Shown here: one piece after another, positions 54,576 to 64,000 of the stretch
Position numbering within the stretch: position 1 is the first letter of the stretch
Layout: every line of letters starts with the position of its first letter
NCBI GenBank assembly: GCA_902583635.1
Contig: CACHWJ010000003.1
Coordinates: 1 to 64,000, forward strand
Length of the DNA: 64,000 bases
Direction: 5' to 3'
Source: an uncultured Pelagibacteraceae bacterium
Lineage (GTDB): Bacteria > Pseudomonadota > Alphaproteobacteria > Pelagibacterales > Pelagibacteraceae
Made by a program: the position numbers and the translations under genes
The notes under the pieces: generated by a model
What the model saw: only the letters and a program-made list of their open reading frames with translations
Database searches by the model: none
Told to the model about the DNA's origin: nothing

Positions 54576-56069
54576 ATGAAGTTAATTGAACACTTTGTTG
54601 GCGGAAAATTATTTTCAGGTTCTTCTGATAGAAAAGGTAAAGTTTTTAATCCAGCTACAGGTGAGCAAGAGTCTGAGGTAAAGTTAGCGTCGAAATCAGA
54701 TTTAGATCAAGCTGTTGAAATTGCTAAAAAAGCTTTTGAAACATGGTCCTTAAAGCCAGCTCTTCAAAGAGCAAGAGTAATGTTTAAATTTAAAGAACTA
54801 ATTGAAAAAAATTCTGATGAATTGACAAAACTAATTGTTTCTGAGCATGGAAAAGTTTTTGAGGATGCCAGAGGCTCTTTAACAAGAGGGTTAGAGGTTG
54901 TTGAATTTGCTTGTGGAATACCTCATTTATTAAAAGGTGAATTTTCTGAAAATGTTGGAACAAATGTTGATAGTTGGTCAATGAGACAACCTTTAGGGGT
55001 GGTTGCAGGAATTACCCCATTTAATTTTCCTGCTATGGTTCCAATGTGGATGTTTCCAATAGCAATCGCATGTGGAAATACATTTATTTTAAAACCATCT
55101 GAAAAGGACCCTTCATGTTCTATTATGTTAGCTCAATTGCTTATAGAAGCAGGTCTTCCTGAGGGAGTGTTTAATGTAGTGAATGGTGACAAAGAATCTG
55201 TAGATGCAATATTGGAGAACTTTGATATTAAAGCAGTAAGTTTTGTAGGCTCGACTCCAATTGCAAAATATATTTATGAAAACTCGGCTAAAAATGAAAA
55301 GAGAGTTCAAGCACTAGGTGGTGCCAAAAATCATTTGGTGGTAATGCCAGATTGTGACTTAGATGGAGCAGTTAATGGTTTAATGGGTGCAGCTTATGGT
55401 TCTGCAGGCGAAAGATGTATGGCTCAGTCTGTTGCTGTTGCTGTTGGAGATATTGGAGATGAGCTTGTTTCAAGATTATCAAAAAAAGCTGAAGCTTTAA
55501 AAGTTGGCCCTGGGATGGATAAAGCATCTGAAATGGGTCCTTTGGTAACAAAAGAACACTTAGAAAGAGTTAAAGGATATGTAGATTTAGGTGTTAAAGA
55601 GGGTGCTAAACTAGTTGTTGATGGAAGAGATCTTAAACTTCAAGGTTATGAGAATGGATTTTACATCGGTGGTTGTTTATTTGATCATGTTAATAAAGAT
55701 ATGAGAATATACAAAGAGGAAATATTTGGCCCAGTATTATCAGTTGTCAGAGTTAAAACTTTTGAAGAGGCTGCAAAATTAATTAACGACCATGAATATG
55801 GAAATGGAGTAAGTATTTATACTAGAGATGGAGATGCTGGAAGAACATTCGCTAGCAAAATTCAGGTAGGTATGGTTGGTATTAACGTACCCATACCAGT
55901 GCCGATGGCCTTTCATAGTTTTGGAGGCTGGAAAAGATCTTTATTTGGAGACAGTGCAATGCATGGTATGGAAGGAATAAAATTTTATACAAAACTTAAA
56001 ACAGTAACTTCTAGGTGGCCTTCTGGTATCCGTTCAAATGCGGAATTTGTAATGCCAACAATGAAATAA
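54576..56069 (+). CDS. mmsA: CoA-acylating methylmalonate-semialdehyde dehydrogenase
   Basis: The 497-residue aldehyde dehydrogenase has [19 protein letters not shown] (cofactor site), the catalytic Cys in [10 protein letters not shown] and the MmsA-typical end VTSRWPSG. It converts methylmalonate or malonate semialdehyde to propionyl- or acetyl-CoA in valine and beta-alanine-type catabolism. Its location between sdhB and mdh is unusual; the spacing (39 and 10 bases) suggests expression with the TCA block. Confidence 0.94.
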   Translation: MKLIEHFVGGKLFSGSSDRKGKVFNPATGEQESEVKLASKSDLDQAVEIAKKAFETWSLKPALQRARVMFKFKELIEKNSDELTKLIVSEHGKVFEDARGSLTRGLEVVEFACGIPHLLKGEFSENVGTNVDSWSMRQPLGVVAGITPFNFPAMVPMWMFPIAIACGNTFILKPSEKDPSCSIMLAQLLIEAGLPEGVFNVVNGDKESVDAILENFDIKAVSFVGSTPIAKYIYENSAKNEKRVQALGGAKNHLVVMPDCDLDGAVNGLMGAAYGSAGERCMAQSVAVAVGDIGDELVSRLSKKAEALKVGPGMDKASEMGPLVTKEHLERVKGYVDLGVKEGAKLVVDGRDLKLQGYENGFYIGGCLFDHVNKDMRIYKEEIFGPVLSVVRVKTFEEAAKLINDHEYGNGVSIYTRDGDAGRTFASKIQVGMVGINVPIPVPMAFHSFGGWKRSLFGDSAMHGMEGIKFYTKLKTVTSRWPSGIRSNAEFVMPTMK

Positions 56070-56079
56070 AAGGAAAATA

Positions 56080-57042
56080 ATGACAAAAATATCTTTGATT
56101 GGCGCAGGCCAAATTGGTGGAACTCTTGCTCACTTAATTGGTACTAAAGAATTAGTAAACGAAGTGGTGTTATTTGATGTAGCGAGTGGTATTGCAAAAG
56201 GAAAAGCTTTAGATATAGCGCAATCTTCATCTGTAGATGGTTTTAATGTTAAATTTTCAGGTACTGATAATTACAAAGATATTAAGGACTCAGATGTAAT
56301 AATTATTACTGCAGGTGTACCAAGAAAACCAGGAATGAGTAGAGATGATTTACTTGGAATAAATTTAAAAATTATTAAACAAGTCGCTGAAGGAGTCAAA
56401 CAAAACGCCCCAAATGCTTTTGTTATATGTATTACTAATCCATTAGACGTGATGGTTATGGCATTTCAAAAATTTTCCAGTTTACCAGCTAATAAAGTTG
56501 TGGGCATGGCAGGTATATTGGATAGTTCTAGATTTAAATTATTTTTGTCTCTTGAACTAAACGTACCAGTCAAAGAGATTGAGGCGATGGTGATGGGTGG
56601 ACATGGTGATACAATGGTCCCTATGCCAAGATTTACAAAAGTCTCTGGCCGACCTTTACTTGATTTAGTTAAAGATGGAAAAATATCTCAAGAAAGACTT
56701 GAAGAAATAAATCAACGAACAAGAGATGGGGGAGCTGAGATAGTTAAGTTTTTAGAGAAAGGTTCAGCATTCTATGCTCCTGCAGCATCAGGTGTTCAAA
56801 TGGCTGAAGCATATTTAAATGATCAAAAAAAATTATTACCATGTGCGGTCCAATTAAATGGAGAGTACAGTGTAAACAATGTTTATGCTGGAGTGCCTGT
56901 TATCATTGGAAAAAGTGGTGTTGAAAAAATTGAGGAAGTAAGTTTAGATGATAATGAGAAAAAAGAGTTTATGCATTCAATAGATGCAGTAAAAGCTCTT
57001 TGGGAAGCTGCATCAAAAATAGATCCTGATCTTTCCAAATAA
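56080..57042 (+). CDS. mdh: Malate dehydrogenase
   Basis: The 320-residue LDH-like malate dehydrogenase has the Rossmann GAGQIGG, D33 for NAD preference, R81 and R87 in the mobile loop, and D148, R151 and H175 (GGHGDTMV) as catalytic residues. R81 (PRKPGMSR) marks malate rather than lactate specificity. AAAGGAAAA precedes the ATG. sucC follows after 3 bases. Confidence 0.97.
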   Translation: MTKISLIGAGQIGGTLAHLIGTKELVNEVVLFDVASGIAKGKALDIAQSSSVDGFNVKFSGTDNYKDIKDSDVIIITAGVPRKPGMSRDDLLGINLKIIKQVAEGVKQNAPNAFVICITNPLDVMVMAFQKFSSLPANKVVGMAGILDSSRFKLFLSLELNVPVKEIEAMVMGGHGDTMVPMPRFTKVSGRPLLDLVKDGKISQERLEEINQRTRDGGAEIVKFLEKGSAFYAPAASGVQMAEAYLNDQKKLLPCAVQLNGEYSVNNVYAGVPVIIGKSGVEKIEEVSLDDNEKKEFMHSIDAVKALWEAASKIDPDLSK

Positions 57043-57045
57043 AAA

Positions 57046-58206
57046 ATGAACATACACGAGCATCAAGCCAAACAAATCTTAAAAAAATATGGTGCAATAG
57101 TCCCAGAAGGAGTATTTGCTTTAAATGTTGAGGAACTGCTTGAGAAAGTAAAATCACTGAAAACTAAAAAATACGTTCTGAAAGCACAAATACATGCTGG
57201 TGGAAGAGGAAAAGCTGGAGGGGTAAAAATTTTAAATACAATTGGTGAGCTAGAATTAGCTGCTAAAGAGTTACTTGGTAAAACACTTATTACTCATCAA
57301 ACAGGCCCAGAGGGAAGAGAAGTTAAAAGATTATATGTTGAAGAGTCCTCAAACATAGAAAAAGAATTTTATTTATCGTGTCTTGTGGATAGAGCTAGTT
57401 CAAAAATTGCTTTCATATCAAGTGATCAAGGAGGCATGGATATTGAGGAAGTAGCAAGTAAAACACCAGAAAGAATTTTAACTACAAAAGTTGATATTAA
57501 TGAAGAAATTTCAAATACTGATTGTGAAAAAATTATAAAAATTTTTAATTTAAATAATGAAGCAAAAAATCAAGCTATAAATTTAATCAAATCAATTTAT
57601 AAAATGTTTATAAGTACTGATGCTAATATGGTTGAGGTCAATCCTTTAATTTTGACTAAAGAAGAAAAAATAGTTTGTTTAGATGCAAAAGTAAATTTTG
57701 ATTCAAATGCCTTGTTCAGACATCCTGAAATTGTTGAGCTTAGAGATCTTAATGAGGAAGATTCAACAGAAATTGAGGCAAGCAAACATGACCTCGCATA
57801 TATAAAATTAGATGGAAGTATAGGCTGTATGGTTAATGGAGCAGGCCTAGCAATGGCCACAATGGATATAATAAAATTATATGGAAAGGAGCCTGCCAAT
57901 TTTTTAGATGTAGGAGGCGGCGCATCAAAAGAAAAAGTTTCTGCAGCTCTAAAAATTATTCTTTCTGATAAGAATGTTAAAGGTATCTTAATTAATATTT
58001 TTGGGGGAATTATGAGGTGTGATGTGCTTGCACAAGGGGTTGTAGATGCTGCTAAGGAGATAAACATTAGTGTTCCTCTAGTGGTTAGACTTGCAGGTAC
58101 AAATTTTAAGCAAGGTAAAGAAATACTTGATAATTCTGGTTTGAAGTTAATATCAGCAGAAAATTTAGATGATGCAGCTAAAAAAATTGTTAAGGCGATA
58201 AAATAA
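57046..58206 (+). CDS. sucC: Succinyl-CoA synthetase subunit beta
   Basis: The 386-residue ATP-grasp protein starts with MNIHEHQAKQILKKYG. It contains KAQIHAGGRGKAGGV, EVNPLI, GAGLAMATMD and FGGIMRCD. With SucD it makes succinate and a nucleoside triphosphate from succinyl-CoA. sucD begins at the base after its stop. Confidence 0.97.
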   Translation: MNIHEHQAKQILKKYGAIVPEGVFALNVEELLEKVKSLKTKKYVLKAQIHAGGRGKAGGVKILNTIGELELAAKELLGKTLITHQTGPEGREVKRLYVEESSNIEKEFYLSCLVDRASSKIAFISSDQGGMDIEEVASKTPERILTTKVDINEEISNTDCEKIIKIFNLNNEAKNQAINLIKSIYKMFISTDANMVEVNPLILTKEEKIVCLDAKVNFDSNALFRHPEIVELRDLNEEDSTEIEASKHDLAYIKLDGSIGCMVNGAGLAMATMDIIKLYGKEPANFLDVGGGASKEKVSAALKIILSDKNVKGILINIFGGIMRCDVLAQGVVDAAKEINISVPLVVRLAGTNFKQGKEILDNSGLKLISAENLDDAAKKIVKAIK

Positions 58207-59082
58207 ATGTCAGTATTAGTAAATAAAAATACAAAAGTTATTTGTCAGGGCTTCACTGGATCTCACGGCACATTCCATTCTGAACAAGCAATAAAGTATG
58301 GGACAAATCTTGTAGGTGGAGTAACCCCTAAAAAAGGAGGCCAAAAACATTTAGAAAGACCAGTTTTTAATACAGTATTAGAGGCAAAAAATGAGGTAGG
58401 TGCAGACGCTACTATGATCTATGTTCCAGCAAAATTTGCAGCTGATGCAATCATTGAAGCAATTAATGCATCAATAGATCTTATAGTTTGCATAACAGAA
58501 GGCATCCCAGTTCAGGATATGCTTAAAGTAAGACAAAGTTTGGCTAGCTCAAATAGTCGTCTTATCGGGCCAAACTGCCCAGGAATAATTACACCTGATG
58601 AATGTAAAATTGGAATAATGCCTGGAAATATTCATAAAAGAGGATCTGTTGGTATAGTTTCTAGATCAGGAACATTAACTTATGAGGCAGTAGCACAAAC
58701 TACTGAAAATGGACTGGGTCAATCAACTTGTATTGGTATTGGAGGAGATCCAATCAACGGTACAAATTTTATAGATTGTTTAGATTTATTTTTAAATGAT
58801 GATGAGACAGAGTCGATTTTAATGATCGGAGAAATAGGGGGTACAGCAGAGGAAGAGGCCTCAGAATTTGTCAAAAATCATAAAATTAAAAAACCTATAG
58901 TTGGATTTATAGCAGGAATTACAGCTCCGCCTGGTCGAAGAATGGGTCATGCAGGGGCTATTATTTCTGGAGGCAAAGGTGGGGCAAAAGATAAAATAAA
59001 AAAGATGGAAGAATGTGGGATTACAGTTGCAGAATCACCATCAATCATTGGAAAAACATTGTTTAATAAACTGTCTAATTGA
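58207..59082 (+). CDS. sucD: Succinyl-CoA synthetase subunit alpha
   Basis: The 291-residue protein has the CoA-binding domain ([15 protein letters not shown]), GPNCPGI and the phosphorylated H248 in MGHAGAI. It is the partner of sucC and precedes sucA by 34 bases. Confidence 0.97.
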   Translation: MSVLVNKNTKVICQGFTGSHGTFHSEQAIKYGTNLVGGVTPKKGGQKHLERPVFNTVLEAKNEVGADATMIYVPAKFAADAIIEAINASIDLIVCITEGIPVQDMLKVRQSLASSNSRLIGPNCPGIITPDECKIGIMPGNIHKRGSVGIVSRSGTLTYEAVAQTTENGLGQSTCIGIGGDPINGTNFIDCLDLFLNDDETESILMIGEIGGTAEEEASEFVKNHKIKKPIVGFIAGITAPPGRRMGHAGAIISGGKGGAKDKIKKMEECGITVAESPSIIGKTLFNKLSN

Positions 59083-59116
59083 AAAATACTATTAGAAGGA
59101 TATATTAAGTAAAAAG

Positions 59117-62035
59117 ATGTCTTCATCAAAAAATCTTGAATTTGAAAAAACTTCATTCTTAAATAAGTCTAATAGTGCATTTATTGAACAAATGTATCTT
59201 AAATTTATCAATAAAGATCCCGAATTACCTGAGAGCTGGGCAAATTATTTTGAGGGTATAGGCGAAGAGATAAAAGTTATTGCTTCAGAAATAAATGGAC
59301 CATCTTGGGGGCCTTCAAAAGTAAAAATAGATATTGATGAATTGCAAAAAAAAATAGAGATAGAGGACAACAATAAAGTAAATAATGAAAAAATAGATTC
59401 ATCAGAAAAATTTAATTTTCAATTACTTGCAGACTCTAACAAAGATTCAATCAGTGCTGTTGCATTGATACGTGCTTATAGATTGAGAGGACATTTATTA
59501 GCAAATTTAGATCCACTAGAAATGAGAGAATCTGAGTATCTAGATGAATTACATCCTGAATTTTACGGTTTTAAAAAACAGAATTATGAAAAGAAAATTT
59601 TCTTAAATGGGGTAATTAATAAAAAATATGCAAATATTAAAGAAATACTAAAATTTTTAAAAAAAACATATTGTGGAAATATTGGTTATGAGTTTATGCA
59701 TGTTTCAAATCCAATTGAGAGAAAATGGTTTAGAGATAGAATAGAGCAAGATCAAAATGCTTTAAACTTTACTAAGAATGGTAAAGAGGCAATACTAAAT
59801 AAACTTGTACAAGCAGAAGGTTTTGAAAAATTTTTAGCAACTAAATATGTTGGTACAAAAAGGTTTGGTCTTGATGGAGGTGAAAGTTTAATACCAGCTC
59901 TTGAGCAAATAATTAAAATTGGTGGACAAAATCAAATTAAAGAAGTTAAAATTGGAATGTCTCATAGAGGTAGACTTAATGTTTTGGCAAACGTATTACA
60001 AAAATCATATAAAAGAATATTTAATGAATTTGCAGGGGAAGTAAGCTCAGACTCTGAGGAAAGTGCAGGAGATGTAAAATACCATCTTGGTGCATCTTCA
60101 GATAGGCAGTTTGATGGAAACTCTGTTCACGTAAGTTTAACAGATAATCCCTCTCACCTAGAGGCTGTTAATCCAGTGGTTTTAGGACAAACAAGAGCGA
60201 AGCAATTTTTTCATAAAGACAAAGAAAGAAACAAAGTTATACCTATTCTTATTCATGGAGATGCTGCTTTTGCTGGCCAAGGAGTGGTAGCAGAATGTTT
60301 TGCTATGTCAGGACTTCCTGGCCATAATACAGGCGGCACCATTCATATTATAGTAAATAATCAAATTGGTTTCACTACTAGTCCAAGATTTGCCAGGTCA
60401 TCACCATACCCATCAGATGTTGCAAAAATGGTTGAAGCTCCAATTCTTCATGTGAACGGAGACGACCCAGAAGCAGTTGTTTATGCGACTAGAATCGCTA
60501 CTGAATTTAGACTGAAGTTTAATAGAGATGTTGTAGTCGACCTAATTTGCTATAGAAGATTTGGACACAACGAAGGGGACGAACCTTCATTTACTCAACC
60601 ATTGATGTATAAAAAAATTAGAGCACATCCAAGTGTTTATAAGATATATGGAAACAAGTTAGTTAATGAAAATTCAATTACCCAAAATCTTTTAGATCAA
60701 AATGTTAAAAAATTCAAAGATTTATTGGACGAACAATATAAAAGTGCAAAAGATTATAAACCTAAAATAGAATGGTTTGAGGGCTCATGGTCTAGATATA
60801 AACCATCCAAAGGCAAAGATAAAAGAGGTGTGACTGGTTTTGATGAACACAAACTTAAAGAAATATCAGATAGAATTAATACCATACCTGCTGAAATTAA
60901 TATTCATAAAACTATTTCTAAAATTTTGAATATTAGAAAAAATTCAGTAGATAAAGGTTTTGATATGGATTGGTCTACAGCAGAAGCGCTAGCTTTTGGC
61001 TCTTTACTTGAAGAGGGTTACCCAGTTAGGCTCGTTGGTCAAGACTCTGGTAGAGGAACATTTAGTCAAAGACATTCAGTTTTAAGAGATCAGATTGATA
61101 ATTCAAGGTATATTCCATTAAACAATATTTCAAGTAAACAAAAAAAATTTGAAGTCGTTGATAGTTTTTTATCTGAACTTGCTGTTTTGGGATTTGAATA
61201 TGGATATAGTTTAGTTGAACCCAATACATTAACTTTGTGGGAAGCTCAATTTGGAGATTTTGCTAACGGTGCACAAGTTGTAATTGATCAATTTATAGCA
61301 TCAGGAGAAAGAAAGTGGAATAGAGCTTCTGGATTAGTGATGTTATTACCTCATGCCTATGAAGGACAAGGGCCAGAACACTCTTCTGCAAGATTAGAAA
61401 GATTTTTACAACTATGCTCAAATGACAATATGCAAGTATTAAACTGTACTACCCCTGCTAATTATTTTCATGCTTTAAGAAGACAAATGCATAGAGATTT
61501 TAGAAAGCCATTAATAATTATGACACCAAAATCTTTATTAAGAAATAAGTTCTGCGTTTCAAATTTAAAAGATTTTAATAAAGAAAATACGTTTCATAGA
61601 ATATTATGGGATCATGCAATTGATCCAAAAGTAGATGGTTTTATTGAGTTGAAAGATAGTTCAAAGATTAAAAAAGTAATTTTATGTTCTGGAAAAATAT
61701 ATTTTGATCTTTTGGATGCCAGAGAAAAACTAAAAAAAGATGATGTTATAATTTTCAGAGTTGAACAACTATATCCTTTTCCTGCAAAAGCTCTTGTAAA
61801 TGAGTTAAAACCATACGCAAAAAATGCTAATTTTTTCTGGTGCCAAGAAGAGCCTAAAAATATGGGTGCCTGGTTTTCAGTTAGAGACTATATCCAATGG
61901 ACATTAGATAGTTTAAAGGCTAATAATAACAAAATTTCTTATATAGGAAGAAGCCCAGATGCAAGTCCAGCAACAGGATATGCCAAAAGGCACAATTCTC
62001 AACAACAAGAAATAATAAATAAGGTTTTTGAATAA
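59117..62035 (+). CDS. sucA: 2-oxoglutarate dehydrogenase E1 component
   Basis: The 972-residue thiamine-diphosphate enzyme has the N-terminal E2-binding helix (FLNKSNSAFIEQMY), the ThDP motif HGDAAFAGQG with IIVNNQIGFTT, and the C-terminal transketolase-like half with EGQGPEHSSARLERFLQL and CQEEPKNMGAW. It decarboxylates 2-oxoglutarate and passes the succinyl group to SucB. The gap to sucB is 6 bases. Confidence 0.97.
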   Translation: MSSSKNLEFEKTSFLNKSNSAFIEQMYLKFINKDPELPESWANYFEGIGEEIKVIASEINGPSWGPSKVKIDIDELQKKIEIEDNNKVNNEKIDSSEKFNFQLLADSNKDSISAVALIRAYRLRGHLLANLDPLEMRESEYLDELHPEFYGFKKQNYEKKIFLNGVINKKYANIKEILKFLKKTYCGNIGYEFMHVSNPIERKWFRDRIEQDQNALNFTKNGKEAILNKLVQAEGFEKFLATKYVGTKRFGLDGGESLIPALEQIIKIGGQNQIKEVKIGMSHRGRLNVLANVLQKSYKRIFNEFAGEVSSDSEESAGDVKYHLGASSDRQFDGNSVHVSLTDNPSHLEAVNPVVLGQTRAKQFFHKDKERNKVIPILIHGDAAFAGQGVVAECFAMSGLPGHNTGGTIHIIVNNQIGFTTSPRFARSSPYPSDVAKMVEAPILHVNGDDPEAVVYATRIATEFRLKFNRDVVVDLICYRRFGHNEGDEPSFTQPLMYKKIRAHPSVYKIYGNKLVNENSITQNLLDQNVKKFKDLLDEQYKSAKDYKPKIEWFEGSWSRYKPSKGKDKRGVTGFDEHKLKEISDRINTIPAEINIHKTISKILNIRKNSVDKGFDMDWSTAEALAFGSLLEEGYPVRLVGQDSGRGTFSQRHSVLRDQIDNSRYIPLNNISSKQKKFEVVDSFLSELAVLGFEYGYSLVEPNTLTLWEAQFGDFANGAQVVIDQFIASGERKWNRASGLVMLLPHAYEGQGPEHSSARLERFLQLCSNDNMQVLNCTTPANYFHALRRQMHRDFRKPLIIMTPKSLLRNKFCVSNLKDFNKENTFHRILWDHAIDPKVDGFIELKDSSKIKKVILCSGKIYFDLLDAREKLKKDDVIIFRVEQLYPFPAKALVNELKPYAKNANFFWCQEEPKNMGAWFSVRDYIQWTLDSLKANNNKISYIGRSPDASPATGYAKRHNSQQQEIINKVFE

Positions 62036-62041
62036 ATTGTA

Positions 62042-63346
62042 ATGAGTGAAAAAATTGTAGTTCCTGCACTTGGTGAGAGTATAACCGAAGCAACAGTGGC
62101 TAAATGGTTAAAAAATACAGGAGATTCTGTTGATGTGGACGAACCAATAGTCGAGCTCGAAACTGATAAAGTAAATTTAGAAGTTCCTTCTCCAATTACA
62201 GGAGTATTAACTGAAATAAATTCTAAAGACGGGTCAGTAGTGGAAGTGGGAGCTTTATTGGGTTCTGTTTCTGAAAATGGCAGTGGTGTCAAACCGACTC
62301 CTACAAAGAACGAAGAAGTTAAAAAACAAGAGATCGAACCTAGTGAAAATAACGTGATTAAATTAGACCCAATTAAAAAAGATCCTAAAGTTTTTGAGGA
62401 GACTTTGAGAGTAGAGGAACAAAGTGAAAAACCTTTAGTATTATCTGATGAAGTTGTCGATCCATCACCAATAATTAACAATACTCAGAGCCAAACATTG
62501 TCACCAGCGGTTCGTAAAATTGTTGCTGAGAACAAAATAGACCTAGCTACTGTTCAAGGTTCTGGAAAAGATGGGCGAGTTCTTAAAGGCGACTTGATAA
62601 GTATGATGGGAGCAAATCCAAAACCTTCAGAGAGAAAAATTCAATATGGTCAAGAAGAAAGAATCAAGATGACCAGACTTAGACAAACTATTGCTAAAAG
62701 ATTAAAGCAAGCTCAAGAAAATGCAGCCTTACTAACAACATTCAACGAAGTCGATATGACAAATATTATGCAAATGAGAAAAGAAAATCAGGAAGATTTT
62801 CAATCTAGATATAATATCAAACTTGGCTTTATGTCATTTTTTGTAAAAGCATGTGTTGTTGCTTTAAAGAATTTTCCAGCAGTAAATGCAGAAATTGATG
62901 GGGATGAAATAATTTACAAAAATTATTATAATATTAGTTTTGCAGTTGGAACCGATAAAGGTTTAGTAGTACCAGTTTTAAGAAATGCAGATGAGCTATC
63001 TTTTGCAGATATCGAAAAAAATATTAAAGAAATTTCTGAAAAGGCGAAGGATGGAAAATTGGCAATTGAGGATCTTCAAGGAGGAACATTCACAATAAGT
63101 AATGGTGGAGTTTATGGGTCTATGCTTTCAACACCTATATTAAACCTCCCACAATCAGGGGTACTAGGAATGCATAATATTGTTGAAAGACCTGCCGTTG
63201 TTGATGGAGAAATTAAAATAAGACCAATCATGTATTTAGCATTATCGTATGATCATAGAATTATTGATGGTAAAGAGTCAGTGTCATTTCTTAAAATGAT
63301 AAAGGAAAATTTAGAGGACCCGAGAAGGTTGTTTTTGGATATTTAG
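62042..63346 (+). CDS. sucB: 2-oxoglutarate dehydrogenase E2 component (dihydrolipoyl succinyltransferase)
   Basis: The 434-residue protein has one lipoyl domain (K43 in ETDKVNLEV), a flexible acidic linker (about 80-150), the E3/E1-binding domain ([15 protein letters not shown] and [10 protein letters not shown], about 152-185) and the catalytic domain with H405 and D409 in SYDHRIIDG. It transfers succinyl from E1 to CoA. lpdA starts at the base after its stop. Confidence 0.97.
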   Translation: MSEKIVVPALGESITEATVAKWLKNTGDSVDVDEPIVELETDKVNLEVPSPITGVLTEINSKDGSVVEVGALLGSVSENGSGVKPTPTKNEEVKKQEIEPSENNVIKLDPIKKDPKVFEETLRVEEQSEKPLVLSDEVVDPSPIINNTQSQTLSPAVRKIVAENKIDLATVQGSGKDGRVLKGDLISMMGANPKPSERKIQYGQEERIKMTRLRQTIAKRLKQAQENAALLTTFNEVDMTNIMQMRKENQEDFQSRYNIKLGFMSFFVKACVVALKNFPAVNAEIDGDEIIYKNYYNISFAVGTDKGLVVPVLRNADELSFADIEKNIKEISEKAKDGKLAIEDLQGGTFTISNGGVYGSMLSTPILNLPQSGVLGMHNIVERPAVVDGEIKIRPIMYLALSYDHRIIDGKESVSFLKMIKENLEDPRRLFLDI

Positions 63347-64000
63347 ATGTCAGAAAAATTTCAAGCAGTAGTAATTGGTGGTGGACCTGGTGGATACGTT
63401 TGTGCGATTAGACTTTCTCAATTAGGATTGAAAACAGCATGTATAGAATCTAGAGGTTCTTTAGGAGGCACCTGCTTAAATGTTGGCTGCATACCATCAA
63501 AGAGTTTGTTAAATTTATCTGAGGAATTTCATAAAGTTAAGGGATTGGCCAACAAAGGAATAGAAGTAGGAGATGTTAAGCTAAACCTTGATAAAATGAT
63601 GAAAAGTAAAGATAAAGCTGTAACTGTTCTTACAAAAGGGGTTGAATTTTTATTTAAGAAAAACAAAGTAACTTATTTCAAAGGTTATGGTAGTTTCAAA
63701 TCTCAAAACGAAATTTCAATTAAAGATAATGAAAATAAAGAGACTATTATACAATCTGAAAAAACTATAATAGCCACAGGATCTGTAGCTACTTCATTAC
63801 CAGGAATTGAAATCGATGAGCAAAAAATAGTTTCTTCGACTGGTGCACTAAAGCTTGAAAAAGTTCCAAATAAAATGGTTGTTGTGGGTGGCGGTTATAT
63901 TGGATTAGAAATGGGATCTGTTTGGTCAAGACTGGGTTCTGAAGTACAGGTGGTAGAGTTTTTAGATCACATCACACCAGGTATGGATAAAGAAATATCC
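63347..64000 (+). CDS. lpdA: Dihydrolipoamide dehydrogenase (E3), truncated by the window end
   Basis: The first 218 codons are open to the last base of the window. FAD motif VVIGGGPGGYVCA is at 8-20, the redox disulfide GGTCLNVGCIP has C43 and C48, TIIATGS and the NAD motif VVVGGGYIGLEMG follow. It reoxidises the lipoyl groups of SucB. The C-terminal half lies outside the window. Confidence 0.96.
   Translation, partial: MSEKFQAVVIGGGPGGYVCAIRLSQLGLKTACIESRGSLGGTCLNVGCIPSKSLLNLSEEFHKVKGLANKGIEVGDVKLNLDKMMKSKDKAVTVLTKGVEFLFKKNKVTYFKGYGSFKSQNEISIKDNENKETIIQSEKTIIATGSVATSLPGIEIDEQKIVSSTGALKLEKVPNKMVVVGGGYIGLEMGSVWSRLGSEVQVVEFLDHITPGMDKEIS

Noticed and set aside
57597..58067. 156-codon minus-strand frame inside sucC
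   Set aside because: It is antisense to conserved sucC motifs, with composition typical of a mirror frame and no signature.
61999..62481. 160-codon minus-strand frame across the sucA-sucB junction
   Set aside because: It is a Ser/Thr-rich mirror of the sucB lipoyl and linker region and has no domain pattern.

Overview
The window looks like a chromosomal segment from a SAR11-type alphaproteobacterium (Candidatus Pelagibacter or a close relative). I infer this from the very AT-rich sequence (roughly 30% GC by eye, not computed), the streamlined layout, and the content. Genes are separated by a few bases or overlap at stop/start codons. The window carries a 369-residue DmdA with its DMSP genes, a TRAP transporter, and core gene blocks in alphaproteobacterial order. 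No tRNA, rRNA, CRISPR, insertion sequence or phage gene is visible. No stretch over 300 bases lacks a gene. The three largest gaps are 10581-10761, 29600-29762 and 38533-38690; the first and third hold foldable sequence that looks like RNA elements.

Layout. (1) 1-3679, + strand: the last codons of a DUF2256 gene, a DUF4174-type protein, a secreted FG-GAP/ASPIC protein, a secreted Cys-rich protein, a class I glutamine amidotransferase and a small membrane protein. (2) 3676-8447, - strand: a photolyase/cryptochrome-like FAD protein with unusual domain order, PsiE, a small membrane protein, argG, an IalB-like periplasmic protein and an aldo/keto reductase. (3) 8526-10580: a Bax-inhibitor-1 protein, DUF2794, YciB and HspQ. 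(4) 10641-14873: a long hairpin with a C-rich loop, then the cytochrome c maturation genes ccmCDEFGH. (5) 14887-28020: a PagL-like outer-membrane protein, two tandem FMN-dependent 2-hydroxyacid dehydrogenases, an aminotransferase, a GlcD-like flavoprotein, a D-2-hydroxyacid dehydrogenase, a zinc alcohol dehydrogenase, and a five-gene sugar/polyol-type ABC importer with two different ATPases. (6) 28022-36798: a gamma-glutamyltransferase (-), a TRAP transporter, an amidase, small membrane proteins, a DMT exporter and an alpha/beta hydrolase. (7) 36791-41830: ftsY and dapF (-), then ffh behind a structured leader, rpsP, trmD and rplS. (8) 41842-51281: leuCDB, the DMSP cluster dmdC-dmdB-hydrolase-dmdA, and asd. 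(9) 51271-64000: sdhCDAB, mmsA, mdh, sucCDAB and the first 218 codons of lpdA.

How the genes work together. The last third is a nearly complete TCA-cycle block joined to leucine and aspartate-family biosynthesis, with the DMSP demethylation pathway set between leuB and asd. The middle third is an uptake and oxidation zone for small organic acids, alcohols and sugar-like compounds. In both the ABC and TRAP systems the binding-protein gene comes first, has a strong Shine-Dalgarno, and is followed by a hairpin before the permease genes, which should favour excess binding protein.

Most striking observations: SdhC and SdhD both lack the histidines that normally ligate heme b (SdhD has no histidine at all). 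ffh has a three-hairpin leader. A hairpin RNA candidate with an anti-Shine-Dalgarno-like loop lies before ccmC. The two ABC ATPases are degenerate in complementary motifs. S16 and L19, from the same operon, both carry Ala/Pro/Glu/Lys-rich tails.
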